A stretch of 37,512 nt of DNA from Bacteroidales bacterium (GCA_017552705.1 JAFZOY010000015.1:1-37512); one strand, 5' to 3'. Shown: positions 8,492 through 18,146, numbered from the stretch's first letter. The notes: generated from the letters alone by a model not told the origin. A program made the numbers and translations.

Positions 8492-9526
8492 TTAAGACAT
8501 CAATTCGGCAATTTTTTTAGTCCTATCAAATTGCTCCATTATCGTTTTCATGGTAACAGTAAGAGGAACAGCCAAAATCATTCCCGGAATATTCCATACA
8601 TATCCCCAGAAAAACAACATTATAATAATAGTCACGGTATTTATGGAAAATGTTTTTCCCATAAAAATTGGTTCCAAAATACTGCCGAACAACAATTGAA
8701 TTGCCACGGCAAGAACAATGAACATCACCATCACCGACATTGACGGCAAAAATGTAATCGCAAACACGCACATAATCGCCGTGGAAATGATTGAGCCAAT
8801 CATTTGTATAAAATTCAGAACAAAGGCAAGCACTCCCCAAAATATCGGGAACTGCACATCGAAGCAATAACACAAGATGCTGAACGAAATTCCTGTAAAC
8901 AAACTAATGAGTACTTTCACGAATATAAATTTCGATATGCTCTTCTCTATAGTAATGTATGTACGCATAGCCGATGTTTTGTCCTTCAGCAGCAGCACTT
9001 CCAAAAGGCGTTGTCCGTTAAACGAGCTCGCCAACAACAAAATCATAAAGAAAATCGACAGAAACACAATCGAAAACGTCTTGCGTACGGCATTGAACAC
9101 GTTTCCCGCGTTTTCATACAATGTGGAAACCAGATCTGTTTCCTGAAAATGCTCCAAAATGGAATCTTCGCTCAACCCCGCAATCACCGCAAGCCGAATA
9201 ACAAATTCCTTGAAGTTCATAAAAATCTGTTGCCACGTCTGCACGTCGGTACTGCGGAACTCCTGACTTGCGAGCTGCAAAATCCAAATACAACAACGGA
9301 CTACGGCCACAAAAATTATGAAAATCACAATTATCGCGACAAAGCGAGGGATATTCTTACGTGCAGTCCAACGAAGAAACGGCATAAACAACAACGCAAA
9401 GAAACACGCCACAATTAAAGGAACAAAAATGTTGGAAAGTTCCTTCAATATAACAAACATCATTGGCAAAACCAACAACATCAAAAGTTTATTAGTCGTA
9501 TCGAGCGATGCAAATTTTCCTTTCAT
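8492..9526 (-). CDS. AI-2E family transporter (YdiK/TqsA/PerM-like permease)
   Basis: A 344-residue polytopic membrane protein with about eight hydrophobic helices: a pair at the N-terminus, a soluble middle stretch at roughly residues 80-150, then the C-terminal helix cluster ending in the family block FWGYVWNIPGMILAVPLTVTMK. The family includes TqsA (AI-2 export) and Na+/H+ antiporter-like members, so substrate cannot be inferred. A canonical promoter lies just upstream. It is divergent from dnaG across 183 bases and may be co-transcribed with phoH downstream. An 18-base AT palindrome spans its stop codon. Confidence 0.87.
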   Translation of the reverse strand: MKGKFASLDTTNKLLMLLVLPMMFVILKELSNIFVPLIVACFFALLFMPFLRWTARKNIPRFVAIIVIFIIFVAVVRCCIWILQLASQEFRSTDVQTWQQIFMNFKEFVIRLAVIAGLSEDSILEHFQETDLVSTLYENAGNVFNAVRKTFSIVFLSIFFMILLLASSFNGQRLLEVLLLKDKTSAMRTYITIEKSISKFIFVKVLISLFTGISFSILCYCFDVQFPIFWGVLAFVLNFIQMIGSIISTAIMCVFAITFLPSMSVMVMFIVLAVAIQLLFGSILEPIFMGKTFSINTVTIIIMLFFWGYVWNIPGMILAVPLTVTMKTIMEQFDRTKKIAELMS

Positions 9527-9542
9527 CTATAAAAATTTCCTT

Positions 9543-9572
9543 CAAATGTACACAAAAACGATGATACACAAA
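9543..9572 (-). promoter_or_regulatory. Predicted promoter of the AI-2E transporter gene
   Basis: On the minus strand TTTG, 18 bases, then TACATTTG. The -7 box ends 16 bases before the ATG at 9526. Confidence 0.6.
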
Positions 9573-9682
9573 TAATATTGTATAATTTATTTGCTATAAA
9601 AGACATATAATATATGTAAAACATATTTTCCCATTGTTAATTTCTTTCTGTTTTTTGCCATGCATTCTCACATACAAATCAC

Positions 9683-9690
9683 TACTTTTG
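9683..9690 (+). promoter_or_regulatory. Predicted -7 box for dnaG
   Basis: TACTTTTG matches TAnnTTTG and ends 19 bases before the dnaG ATG. The nearest TTTG upstream (9654-9657) is 25 bases away, longer than usual. Confidence 0.45.
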
Positions 9691-9709
9691 CGATGAGTTT
9701 TTTTGTACA

Positions 9710-11713
9710 ATGATTCCAAAAGATACCATAGAAAAGATATTGAGCGTCACGCGTATAGACGAAGTGGTGGGCGATTTTGTCGCACTGAAACGGGCTGGTG
9801 CAAACTATAAAGGCTGCTGTCCGTTTCACGACGAAAAAACCCCATCGTTTGTCGTATCGCCGGCGAAGGGAATCTTCAAATGTTTTGGCTGTTCGAAATC
9901 GGGAAACGCAATCACTTTCATACGCGAATATGAAAAATGTTCATACACCGAAGCCATCCGCTATTTAGGACAGAAATACCATATAGAAGTTGTTGAAACC
10001 GAACAAAGCGAAGAGGAAAAACAACGCCAAAGCGAACTCGAAAGCCTACGGGTAGTCAACCAATACGCCACCACATATTTTGAACAAAGTTTGTGGGAAA
10101 GCGAAGAAGGCAAAGCAATTGCCCTCTCCTACTTTATAGAACGGGGTTTCACCGAGGAAACCATTCGCAAGTTCCGCCTGGGATACAGTCCACAAAAGAA
10201 AGACGCATTCACAACAGCAGCCGAAAAAGCAGGATACAAACTCGAATATCTGCAAAAAGTCGGTTTGACTTCGGTTGGCGACAACTACAAAATGGACCGA
10301 TTCCACGGACGTGTAATGTTCCCCATCACATCGGTTTCTGGGGCGGTAATTGGATTCGGTGGACGAATCATGACACCCGCAAACGAGCATGTGCTAGGTG
10401 GTGCGAAATACATAAACTCGCCAGAATCAGAGATTTACAATAAAAGTAAAACGCTTTATGGTATTTCGTTCGCCAAAAACGAAATCGTGAAACAAAACGA
10501 GTGTATTCTGGTTGAAGGCTACACCGACGTGATTTCCATGCACCAGGCAGGAATAACCAATGTGGTTGCTTCGTCGGGAACATCGCTCACCGATGACCAA
10601 ATCATACTTATCAAGCGGTTTACCAATGATATTGTAGTGATTTACGATGGCGACAATGCCGGAATCAAAGCCGCCACACGTGGAATCGACATGATTCTTG
10701 AAAAAGGAATGAACGTGCGCGTGCTCCTTCTCCCCGACGGCGACGACCCTGATTCATTCGCAAAAAAACATTCGTCAGAGGAAATCGCCCAATATATCAA
10801 ACAAAACAAGACCGACTTCCTCACATTCAGAACCCGCCTGGCAGTTGACGAAGCCAAAGACGATCCTATCAAACGTGCAGAATTCATCAACTCGATAGCG
10901 GCAACCACGGCAAAAATCCCCGACCCAATCAAACGGTCGGTTTTCATTCAGGAATGTAGCAAAATCCTGAACATCGACGAGTTGACGTTCACCAACCAAG
11001 TGAACAAAATCATAGGACATCCAAGCGTAAAGCCCAAACCACAACAAACAAAACAAGTTGAAAAGAAATCAAACGTCGATAAAATTCTTTCCAACGAGAT
11101 AGCAATCATTAGGTTACTCATTCTCTATGGTTCAAGAACCATATATATTGAAGACGCAGATTCATTTTTCGAAATAAACAAATATTTCTGGCAACAAACC
11201 AACAAAGGCACCGACGGAAAGAAAAAAGAATATCCTTACAGCAATAGTTCATTCACTGGATTGGTGAAAGACTACATATATAAAGAGTTAAACCAAAAAT
11301 TAAGCGAAGAAGAATCCTTCTTTTTGGTAAACGAAGCAGAACGGAAAATTTTCGACGAATACTATGCAAATTACGAGGAAAAGCAAGATAAAATTGCCGA
11401 CTATCTCCGTGATTTCGTTGATACAGAACGTGTTGCCGACATTCTGAGCGATGAGCGTCAAATCGACGTACTGTATTGGGATAAGGACAAAAACAAAAAA
11501 GTCGAGGAAAAAATCGAAGAAGAACAGCAACGAGAAAACGAACAACTGTCGATTGTTATTAAGGAAACCATTTTGGAATACATAAAACGACGATACGAGC
11601 TCAAAAAAGAGCAACTCGGAAAAATTCAGGATGAGAACAGTTTGAACATCATTGTATCGTTGAACCAATGCATCAACGTATTGTCCGAACAACTGCATCA
11701 TAACTATCGGTAA
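9710..11713 (+). CDS. dnaG: DNA primase
   Basis: Makes RNA primers for replication. The 667-residue product is near the family's usual length. The N-terminal CHC2 zinc finger uses Cys37, His40, Cys58 and Cys61 (CPFHDEKTPSF, then FKCFGC). The catalytic RNA polymerase domain has the FGGR block, and the TOPRIM core has LVEGYTDVISMHQAG and VIYDGDNAG with its acidic metal ligands. The long charged C-terminus (about 450-667) should carry the DnaB-interaction domain; it is rich in Glu and Lys and diverged. The gene is divergent from the AI-2E transporter, and 64 bases separate it from the polysaccharide block. Confidence 0.97.
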   Translation: MIPKDTIEKILSVTRIDEVVGDFVALKRAGANYKGCCPFHDEKTPSFVVSPAKGIFKCFGCSKSGNAITFIREYEKCSYTEAIRYLGQKYHIEVVETEQSEEEKQRQSELESLRVVNQYATTYFEQSLWESEEGKAIALSYFIERGFTEETIRKFRLGYSPQKKDAFTTAAEKAGYKLEYLQKVGLTSVGDNYKMDRFHGRVMFPITSVSGAVIGFGGRIMTPANEHVLGGAKYINSPESEIYNKSKTLYGISFAKNEIVKQNECILVEGYTDVISMHQAGITNVVASSGTSLTDDQIILIKRFTNDIVVIYDGDNAGIKAATRGIDMILEKGMNVRVLLLPDGDDPDSFAKKHSSEEIAQYIKQNKTDFLTFRTRLAVDEAKDDPIKRAEFINSIAATTAKIPDPIKRSVFIQECSKILNIDELTFTNQVNKIIGHPSVKPKPQQTKQVEKKSNVDKILSNEIAIIRLLILYGSRTIYIEDADSFFEINKYFWQQTNKGTDGKKKEYPYSNSSFTGLVKDYIYKELNQKLSEEESFFLVNEAERKIFDEYYANYEEKQDKIADYLRDFVDTERVADILSDERQIDVLYWDKDKNKKVEEKIEEEQQRENEQLSIVIKETILEYIKRRYELKKEQLGKIQDENSLNIIVSLNQCINVLSEQLHHNYR

Positions 11714-11753
11714 AATTTCCAAAGACAAACGTTCCGTTATTCATCAAAAATGA

Positions 11754-11761
11754 TATTTTTG
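11754..11761 (+). promoter_or_regulatory. Predicted -7 box for the glycosyltransferase gene
   Basis: TATTTTTG, 16 bases before the ATG at 11778. No TTTG at -33. It would start the polysaccharide block separately from dnaG. Confidence 0.45.
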
Positions 11762-11777
11762 CCACGTTTTTCAACGG

Positions 11778-12968
11778 ATGACAAAAATACTTCGCATATT
11801 GAACCGTTTCAACGTTGGTGGTCCCACATACAACGTTGCCTATCTCACGAAATACATTTCCGACGAATACCAAACCACACTCATCGGCGGCGAGAAAGAA
11901 GACTCCGAGGCAAGTTCCGAATACATTTTGCAGGAACTCGACATTCCCTATCAAGTAATCCCCGAAATAAAACGTGGAATCAGCATTGGGCGTGACTTCA
12001 AGGCATTTTTGAAAGTAGTGAGAATCATTCGCGAAGAGCGACCTGAAATTGTTCACACCCACGCTTCGAAGGCAGGTATGATCGGACGTATGGCGGCAAT
12101 CTATTGTCACGTTCCATACATTTTCCACACATTCCATGGACACATATTCCATTCGTATTTCAGTAAGGCAAAAACAACATTTTTCATCGTACTCGAACGA
12201 CTTTTAGCCCGAAAAACCACAGCAATCATTGCTATCAGCGACATACAGAAACACGAACTTGGCTCCATCTATAATATTTGCGATCCATCGAAAATCGAAG
12301 TCGTTCCGCTTGGTTTTGATTTACGTCGTTTTTCGGAAAATTGCGAAGAAAAGCGCCGTCAGTTCCGCAGCCAATACTCCATTGCCGACGATGAAATAGC
12401 CATCGGCATTGTGGGACGATTGGCGGCAGTCAAAAACCACCATCTATTTATTGATGCAATTGCACAATGCAAACAACAGTCACCAAACGCAAAAATTCGG
12501 GCATTCATCATTGGTGACGGAGAATTAAAGGATGAGCTGCAACAATATTGCACTGCGCAAAATATTCCTTTCAACACGGAAAAAGACACCACCTTCGACC
12601 GACTCATCACATTCACATCGTGGATAAAAGATGTGGATCGGGCCTATGCAGGATTAGACATTGTGGCGCTCACCTCCCGCAACGAAGGAACGCCGGTGAG
12701 CATCATCGAGGCACAGGCTTCGGGAAAGCCAATCGTTTCGACCAACGTCGGTGGTATCTGCGATATAGTCAGCGAAGGCGAAACGGCGCTTTTATCAGAC
12801 CAAACAATAACTGATTTTTCCGCTAAACTATATACGGTAATTTCCGACGAACCACTCCGAAAAAAAATGAGCGAAAACAGCAAAACATTTTCATCTTGGA
12901 AATTCAGCTACGAGCGCTTATGCAGTGATATGGAAAAAGTGTATAAAAAACACTATCGTACGAAATAA
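11778..12968 (+). CDS. Glycosyltransferase, GT4 family (GT-B fold)
   Basis: A 396-residue retaining-type glycosyltransferase. The N-terminal acceptor domain begins with a Gly-rich loop (RFNVGGPTYNVAYL). The C-terminal nucleotide-sugar domain has GRLAAVKNHHLFIDA and the E-x7-E motif EGTPVSIIEAQASGKPIV, both typical of GT4. No signal peptide or membrane helix, so it likely acts on the cytoplasmic face on a lipid-linked oligosaccharide. Sugar and acceptor are unknown. It precedes the export lipoprotein, autokinase and phosphoglycosyl transferase on the same strand, which places it in capsule or exopolysaccharide assembly. Confidence 0.9.
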   Translation: MTKILRILNRFNVGGPTYNVAYLTKYISDEYQTTLIGGEKEDSEASSEYILQELDIPYQVIPEIKRGISIGRDFKAFLKVVRIIREERPEIVHTHASKAGMIGRMAAIYCHVPYIFHTFHGHIFHSYFSKAKTTFFIVLERLLARKTTAIIAISDIQKHELGSIYNICDPSKIEVVPLGFDLRRFSENCEEKRRQFRSQYSIADDEIAIGIVGRLAAVKNHHLFIDAIAQCKQQSPNAKIRAFIIGDGELKDELQQYCTAQNIPFNTEKDTTFDRLITFTSWIKDVDRAYAGLDIVALTSRNEGTPVSIIEAQASGKPIVSTNVGGICDIVSEGETALLSDQTITDFSAKLYTVISDEPLRKKMSENSKTFSSWKFSYERLCSDMEKVYKKHYRTK

Positions 12969-12973
12969 AGTGC

Positions 12974-12981
12974 TATATTTG
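12974..12981 (+). promoter_or_regulatory. Predicted -7 box for the polysaccharide export gene
   Basis: TATATTTG in the 31-base gap between the GT4 and OPX genes, 18 bases before ATG 13000. An internal promoter is possible; no -33 is visible. Confidence 0.4.
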
Positions 12982-12999
12982 CAAAAATAGCATGTGTAC

Positions 13000-13761
13000 A
13001 TGAGACGGTTTCTAATATTTTTGGCTTGTATCGCCAGTATTTCATTGAGTTCCTGCAAGATACTTCGTCCAACAGTAATGTTTCAGACAGACAAAAACTT
13101 TAAATATGCAAACTTTGCAGAAACACCCCGTGTAACCGTTTTACAACCATTTGACCAATTGGAAGTAATCATGTCGACCAACAACGGCTATTTGTTGTTG
13201 GAAACAGAATCGGCGGAAAGTAGGAACTACCAATACAATCGTCAATCTGGAAATACCATAACATATATGATCCGCCAAGACAGCATTGTGAAAATTCCGA
13301 CTGTTGGCGAAATAAAATTAGGTGGTATGCAGAAAGATTCCGCCGAAATGCTTTTGGAACAGGAACTTGCAAAATATTACCAAGCCCCATTTGTGAAAAT
13401 CACAGTAACAAACCGCAACGTGATTCTTTTCTACGACGAAGGCACTGTCGGTAAAAAAATAACGATTCCTGAAGGCGGCTTGTCACTCCTTGAAGCATTC
13501 GCCGATGCTGGAGGCTTAACAGAAAGTAGTAAATCATACAAAATCAAGTTAATTAGAGGCAACAATAAAAATCCAGAAGTATATAACTTCAACATACGTA
13601 ATTTGGAGGAATTCAGAAAAGCAAACTTTATGTTGGAGGCGAATGATATAATCTATGTGGATTCCCGTCCACGCTATGCTGCAAAATTCATAAAAGAAAT
13701 CCAACCATATATAACACTATTAACTTGTGTAACAATGGTTTATGCCCTATTTCATAAGTAA
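13000..13761 (+). CDS. Polysaccharide export lipoprotein (Wza/OPX-like)
   Basis: An outer-membrane polysaccharide export (OPX) protein of 253 residues, short compared with E. coli Wza (about 380). A lipoprotein signal ends in a LSSC lipobox with Cys19. The poly_export (PES) domain covers about 45-125, with VRQDSIVKIPTVGEIKLGG-like spacing. An SLBB-like domain follows (GGLSLLEAFADAGGLTESS). The C-terminus has a hydrophobic stretch, ITLLTCVTMVYALF, as expected for the pore helix. A GTG at 12994 gives two extra residues; ATG 13000 is preferred. The stop is 9 bases before the autokinase gene. Confidence 0.9.
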   Translation: MRRFLIFLACIASISLSSCKILRPTVMFQTDKNFKYANFAETPRVTVLQPFDQLEVIMSTNNGYLLLETESAESRNYQYNRQSGNTITYMIRQDSIVKIPTVGEIKLGGMQKDSAEMLLEQELAKYYQAPFVKITVTNRNVILFYDEGTVGKKITIPEGGLSLLEAFADAGGLTESSKSYKIKLIRGNNKNPEVYNFNIRNLEEFRKANFMLEANDIIYVDSRPRYAAKFIKEIQPYITLLTCVTMVYALFHK

Positions 13762-13770
13762 ACATGCACT

Positions 13771-16197
13771 ATGACAAAGACAAAGAAAATACCAACCTTT
13801 AACGATTCGTTTGATATAAGCAAACTTTGTATTGTCATTAAGAGAAATCTATGGCTGTATATCTTGCTCATTGTGGCTACAGGCATAATTGCCAAGCTAT
13901 ATATGCGCTACACTATCCCAACATACGAAACATATTCCATCATCCAAATCAACAACGAAGAACGCGACAAGCAGATTGTTGATTTTACGGAAGCATACGG
14001 GCAATCGTCGATGACAAATCTGATTGAACTTATTCGTTCGTCGGAATTTTTGAAACGTACACTCCAACAATTAAACCTATACACAAACTATTTTGCGGAA
14101 GGACGATTTATAACATCGGAATTATACAAAAAATCTCCTTTTTTCGTCGAGATAAAAAATCCGCAGGGATATTTCCAAAACAAAAAAATCTACGTTGACT
14201 ATTCTGAAGAAACCGACTTAGTTACAATTAGTTACCAACTTGACAAAGACAAGACGTATTCAACAGAAATCAAACGAAACGAATGGAGCGACATAAACGG
14301 GTGCAGCATTTACGTGAACATTATTTCCACCGAATCGTTCATATCGCAAAAAACGGCAAAATATTACTTCATCCATTACGACGACATCTCTGCATTTTCA
14401 ACGCAATTCGCCCAACTTGATGTGTCCATATTGAGTTCCGCCGCAAACACGATTCAAGTGAAATATACAAGCGGTAACGCACAGAAAGCATCGGAGATTG
14501 TCAATACCATTTGTGAGAACTTCCTCGCCTACAATGTCGAGAAGAAACAAGAACGGGCAGAGAAAATCCTGCAATTCATCAACGACCAGTTGGAAACGGT
14601 TTACAACCAATTAACCGACTCGGAACAACAGTTGGAGCAATTCAAAAAAGACAATAAAATCGTTGGCAATATTTTCGACAACAACACGTCGATGAAATCA
14701 CCGTCGCAGGAAATCGAAAAATACCAATCGCAAATAAAAACACTCAACCGTGTGAACCACCAAATCGAAAACGGCGAAGAGTTCGATATAATGAGTGCAA
14801 TCTCCACTCTATCAGGAACTTCGTCGGAATCAATGATTTTGAATTTCTTAAACGGCATACAACAATTGCAGAAACAAAAAGAGCAACTTTTGATGACGCT
14901 TACGCCCGACAATCATAAAATAAAAGTGCTCGACCAGCAAATTGCCGAACAAAAACAACATCTCGCCGATATTATTGACATTACCAACAAAAAGTTGCAA
15001 AACGACATAAAAACACTGGAAAAATTGTCGCAAAACAGCAATACCACATTCAACGAGACGGAACTCACAAAACTGAAACGAATCCACGATGTACACCAGA
15101 ATTTCTACAATCAATTGGTGGAAAAACGTGCCGAATACCTGATTTCAAAAGCTGGTTACGTCACAAACAACCTAATCCTCCAGAAATCAACCACTCCCGA
15201 TGTTCCAATTTCGCCGATTGCGTCACACGTGATTTTCGTTGGAGCCGTGAGTTGCATCCTTATCATTCTTATGATTACAGTCATTTGCTACTTGCTGTTC
15301 AACCAAATCACATCAATCAACGACATTACAAAATACACCGACACTCCTATTTCCGGTGTGATTCCTATTTCTGCCTCTTCAGACAAAGTACACCGTTTTG
15401 TGGTTGAAAACAAACCCGATTCTGTGATTACCGAGGCATTCCGAACACTTCGTTCAAATTTGGAATTTCTGCATCAGAATAAAAACGATAATAAAATCAT
15501 AGCTGTAACATCAACAATTTCGGGCGAAGGAAAAACATTCATCGCCATAAACCTTGGAGGTGTATTTGCGCTCAGCGGTAAAAAAGTAATCCTGCTCGAC
15601 CTCGATTTACGTAAACCGAAAGTGCATTTGTCATTCAATGCGAACAATAAATTCGGTATGAGTACCATTCTGATAGGAAAAGACAAATATCAGGATTGTA
15701 TTATAAAAACTGATTTCGAGACATTCGATATCATACCTTCAGGTCCAACACCGCCAAACCCGGCAGAATTGGCCAATTCAAAAGAATTTGACAATTTGCT
15801 TGAAGAATTGAAAAAGAACTACGACATAGTTATCATCGACACGCCGCCGATTGGTATCGTGAGCGACGCAATATTTAGTTTCCAACGCGCCGACTTGCCA
15901 ATCTACGTTTCGCGTGCAAACTATTCTAAACGAATATTCATAAACAACATTAATTATTTGTACTCTCAAAATAGTATTCATAACCTATCGGTAATCTTGA
16001 ATGGTGTTTCCATTGTGTCGTCGAAATATGGTTATGGCTACAGTGGTTATGGTTACGGTTACAGCGGCTATGGCTACGGTTACGGTTTTGGTTATGGATA
16101 TTATTCCTACGAAAGTAAGGGCAAAAGCAAGAAAAAGGAATCCTTTTTAAGTAAGTTTAGAAAAAAACATGAACATACTCATCACAGAAATAATTAA
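13771..16197 (+). CDS. Wzc-like polysaccharide co-polymerase and tyrosine autokinase
   Basis: An 808-residue inner-membrane PCP-2a protein that controls polymerisation and export through cyclic tyrosine autophosphorylation. TM1 is at about 26-44, a long periplasmic coiled-coil region follows (Gln/Glu-rich heptads), and TM2 is near 484-510. The cytoplasmic BY-kinase domain has Walker A STISGEGKT near 580, Walker A-prime VILLDLDLRKPK near 605 and Walker B IVIIDTPP near 685. The C-terminal tail at about 752-782 is a Tyr/Gly cluster with 13 tyrosines arranged as repeated YGYGYSG, longer and more regular than the usual Tyr clusters. Its 3' end overlaps the next gene by 29 bases. Confidence 0.94.
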   Translation: MTKTKKIPTFNDSFDISKLCIVIKRNLWLYILLIVATGIIAKLYMRYTIPTYETYSIIQINNEERDKQIVDFTEAYGQSSMTNLIELIRSSEFLKRTLQQLNLYTNYFAEGRFITSELYKKSPFFVEIKNPQGYFQNKKIYVDYSEETDLVTISYQLDKDKTYSTEIKRNEWSDINGCSIYVNIISTESFISQKTAKYYFIHYDDISAFSTQFAQLDVSILSSAANTIQVKYTSGNAQKASEIVNTICENFLAYNVEKKQERAEKILQFINDQLETVYNQLTDSEQQLEQFKKDNKIVGNIFDNNTSMKSPSQEIEKYQSQIKTLNRVNHQIENGEEFDIMSAISTLSGTSSESMILNFLNGIQQLQKQKEQLLMTLTPDNHKIKVLDQQIAEQKQHLADIIDITNKKLQNDIKTLEKLSQNSNTTFNETELTKLKRIHDVHQNFYNQLVEKRAEYLISKAGYVTNNLILQKSTTPDVPISPIASHVIFVGAVSCILIILMITVICYLLFNQITSINDITKYTDTPISGVIPISASSDKVHRFVVENKPDSVITEAFRTLRSNLEFLHQNKNDNKIIAVTSTISGEGKTFIAINLGGVFALSGKKVILLDLDLRKPKVHLSFNANNKFGMSTILIGKDKYQDCIIKTDFETFDIIPSGPTPPNPAELANSKEFDNLLEELKKNYDIVIIDTPPIGIVSDAIFSFQRADLPIYVSRANYSKRIFINNINYLYSQNSIHNLSVILNGVSIVSSKYGYGYSGYGYGYSGYGYGYGFGYGYYSYESKGKSKKKESFLSKFRKKHEHTHHRNN

Positions 16198-17236
16198 CCA
16201 AGCAATTTATTTTGCGTTATTTGTTGGGATTTGCGTTGTTGGCTATCATTTTCTTCTCAAATGGGAACTAAACCTTCCTCAAAAGAAAAACAACACAGGC
16301 GAACGGTTTGCCTCACAAACAAAACCAATCATTGGCGGAACAATCTTTTTCATCAGCATTTTGATTGCATATATCTATTGCACAATCAAAGGAATTAGCG
16401 ATGGAACATTGCCATCCTATACCCTACTCATTTGCTGCATATTGGCATTTGCAATGGGTTACATCGACGACGTGAAGAATTTCTCGCCGTTGTTCAAATT
16501 GGTGTTTCAAATATTGTGCGCCGTAATTTTTATTGTAAACGACACGCATATCAAAACATCCGACAACATTTTCCTAAATTATTCTCTTACAATATTTTGG
16601 GTTGTCGGATTGATGAACAGCATCAATATGCTCGACAATATGGACGGCATCACAGCGTCTATATCAACCATTATCTTTATTGGACTTGCAACGCTTTCCG
16701 ACGGTTTCAATACCGAAATTATCCTTGCCGTTACAGCAAGTCTCATAGCGTTTCTTATTTGGAACTGGCATCCTGCAAAAATGTACATGGGTGACAATGG
16801 AAGCCAATTGTTAGGCGTGCTTCTCGCCTATTTCAGCATTACGTACGTTTGGAACTCCAACGATACAATATTGGGCTTCAACTATTCGCAACTCATTTTC
16901 ATCTGTTTGATGTTCATTATGCCGCTTATTGACACAACTACGGTGGCAATCAATAGATTTTTGGGCGGCCGTTCCCCATTTGTCGGCGACAGGTATCACA
17001 CCACGCATTGCTTGGTGTATATAGGGTTAACCATTCCCCAGACGGTGATTCTTCTTGATTGCATTAATGCAATCGGTTGTGCCGCAGCTGTTTATTTTAT
17101 CAACTATTCGGGAGGAAAACTTACTCATCCAGAGGCAATTATACTTGCGTCATTCTTTTGTGTCGTATTCATTATCGCATATATAACCAATCTTATTATT
17201 AGAAAGAAGAACAACTTGCTTTACAAACATGGATAA
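16169..17236 (+). CDS. WecA/MraY-like undecaprenyl-phosphate sugar-1-phosphate transferase
   Basis: A 355-residue polytopic membrane enzyme of the GT4-type polyprenyl-phosphate HexNAc-1-phosphate transferase superfamily. It has the YIDD pair near 98-101, the DNMDG motif at 156-160 and the HPAKMYMGDNGS block near 202-213, all active-site signatures. It starts glycan assembly on undecaprenyl phosphate; a GlcNAc-1-P or related donor is likely by homology to WecA, not proven. About ten hydrophobic helices. The ATG lies inside the end of the autokinase gene and the stop overlaps the lytic transglycosylase start by 8 bases, so translational coupling is likely. Confidence 0.92.
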   Translation: MNILITEIINQAIYFALFVGICVVGYHFLLKWELNLPQKKNNTGERFASQTKPIIGGTIFFISILIAYIYCTIKGISDGTLPSYTLLICCILAFAMGYIDDVKNFSPLFKLVFQILCAVIFIVNDTHIKTSDNIFLNYSLTIFWVVGLMNSINMLDNMDGITASISTIIFIGLATLSDGFNTEIILAVTASLIAFLIWNWHPAKMYMGDNGSQLLGVLLAYFSITYVWNSNDTILGFNYSQLIFICLMFIMPLIDTTTVAINRFLGGRSPFVGDRYHTTHCLVYIGLTIPQTVILLDCINAIGCAAAVYFINYSGGKLTHPEAIILASFFCVVFIIAYITNLIIRKKNNLLYKHG

Positions 17237-18146
17237 ACACAAAACCGCATATATCTGCATTTTATTAGGTATCATCTCCGTCTTCCTGTTCACAACGGCG
17301 GCGACTACCGACAATTCAAGCGACAACAACGTGCAAGACAGCACCTTCGTGGTGTCGCGACAAATCTATATTCCCGAAAATGTCACTCTCTTTGGCGAAA
17401 GAGTTCCGCTGGAATTGTACGATGTATATGAAAGTCTTGAACGCGAATTGTTGGTAAACACATTCTATCAATCGCAAACAACCCAAATCCTTAAATATAA
17501 ACATCGATACTTCCCTATTATCGACAGTGTGCTGAAAGCGAACGACATACCTGAAGATTTCCGCTATCTTGCTGTGGCTGAAAGCGGTTTGCGGGTAAAC
17601 ATTTCCCCAAAAGGCGCAGCAGGTTTCTGGCAAATAATTGAATCGACGGCTAAACTTTATAAGCTGCAAGTGAACGATGAAGTTGACCAACGGTATGATT
17701 TGGAAAAATCGACCGATGTTGCCTGCAAGTATTTCAAAAATGCATATAAACGATTTGGCAATTGGACAATGGCGGCCGCATCATATAACCTTGGCATAGG
17801 TGGATTGGCAAAACAAGCTGATTTTCAAGGAATAACATCATTCTATGAATTATACACAAATTCAGAAACAGCCCGTTATGTATTCCGAATCCTGGCATTC
17901 AAACTAATATTGGAGAATCCCGAACAATATGGCTATATAGACATTAAACCGTATAAAGCTGTGAAACAAAAGATTGTCACGGTTGACTCGTCAATCACGA
18001 ACTTAGCGGAATTTGCCCGTAGCCAAGGTTCCAACTACAAGATGCTCAAGACGTTAAATCCGTGGCTACGCGATAAAAAGATCACTAACAAAGACAGCAT
18101 CCCGTATCGAATTGTATTGGTTGAAGACGCTGAAAGACTGAGATAA
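17229..18146 (+). CDS. Lytic murein transglycosylase (SLT domain, MltD-like)
   Basis: A 305-residue exported protein with an N-terminal signal or anchor (hydrophobic residues about 8-26). The soluble lytic transglycosylase domain has the catalytic Glu118 in AVAESGLR, then SPKGAAGFWQI and AAASYNLG, the standard GEWY-class family 1 motifs. It cleaves the glycan strand of peptidoglycan to give 1,6-anhydro-muramyl ends. The C-terminal segment (from about 250) looks like a degenerate LysM-type cell-wall-binding fold. It sits between the phosphoglycosyl transferase and uvrA with overlaps on both sides. A role in opening the wall for the export complex is plausible but inferred. Confidence 0.9.
   Translation: MDKHKTAYICILLGIISVFLFTTAATTDNSSDNNVQDSTFVVSRQIYIPENVTLFGERVPLELYDVYESLERELLVNTFYQSQTTQILKYKHRYFPIIDSVLKANDIPEDFRYLAVAESGLRVNISPKGAAGFWQIIESTAKLYKLQVNDEVDQRYDLEKSTDVACKYFKNAYKRFGNWTMAAASYNLGIGGLAKQADFQGITSFYELYTNSETARYVFRILAFKLILENPEQYGYIDIKPYKAVKQKIVTVDSSITNLAEFARSQGSNYKMLKTLNPWLRDKKITNKDSIPYRIVLVEDAERLR

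Noticed and set aside
8804..9418. Plus-strand open frame of 204 codons
   Set aside because: Mirror of the AI-2E transporter gene. The His/Gln/Lys-rich translation is the usual shadow of hydrophobic codons.
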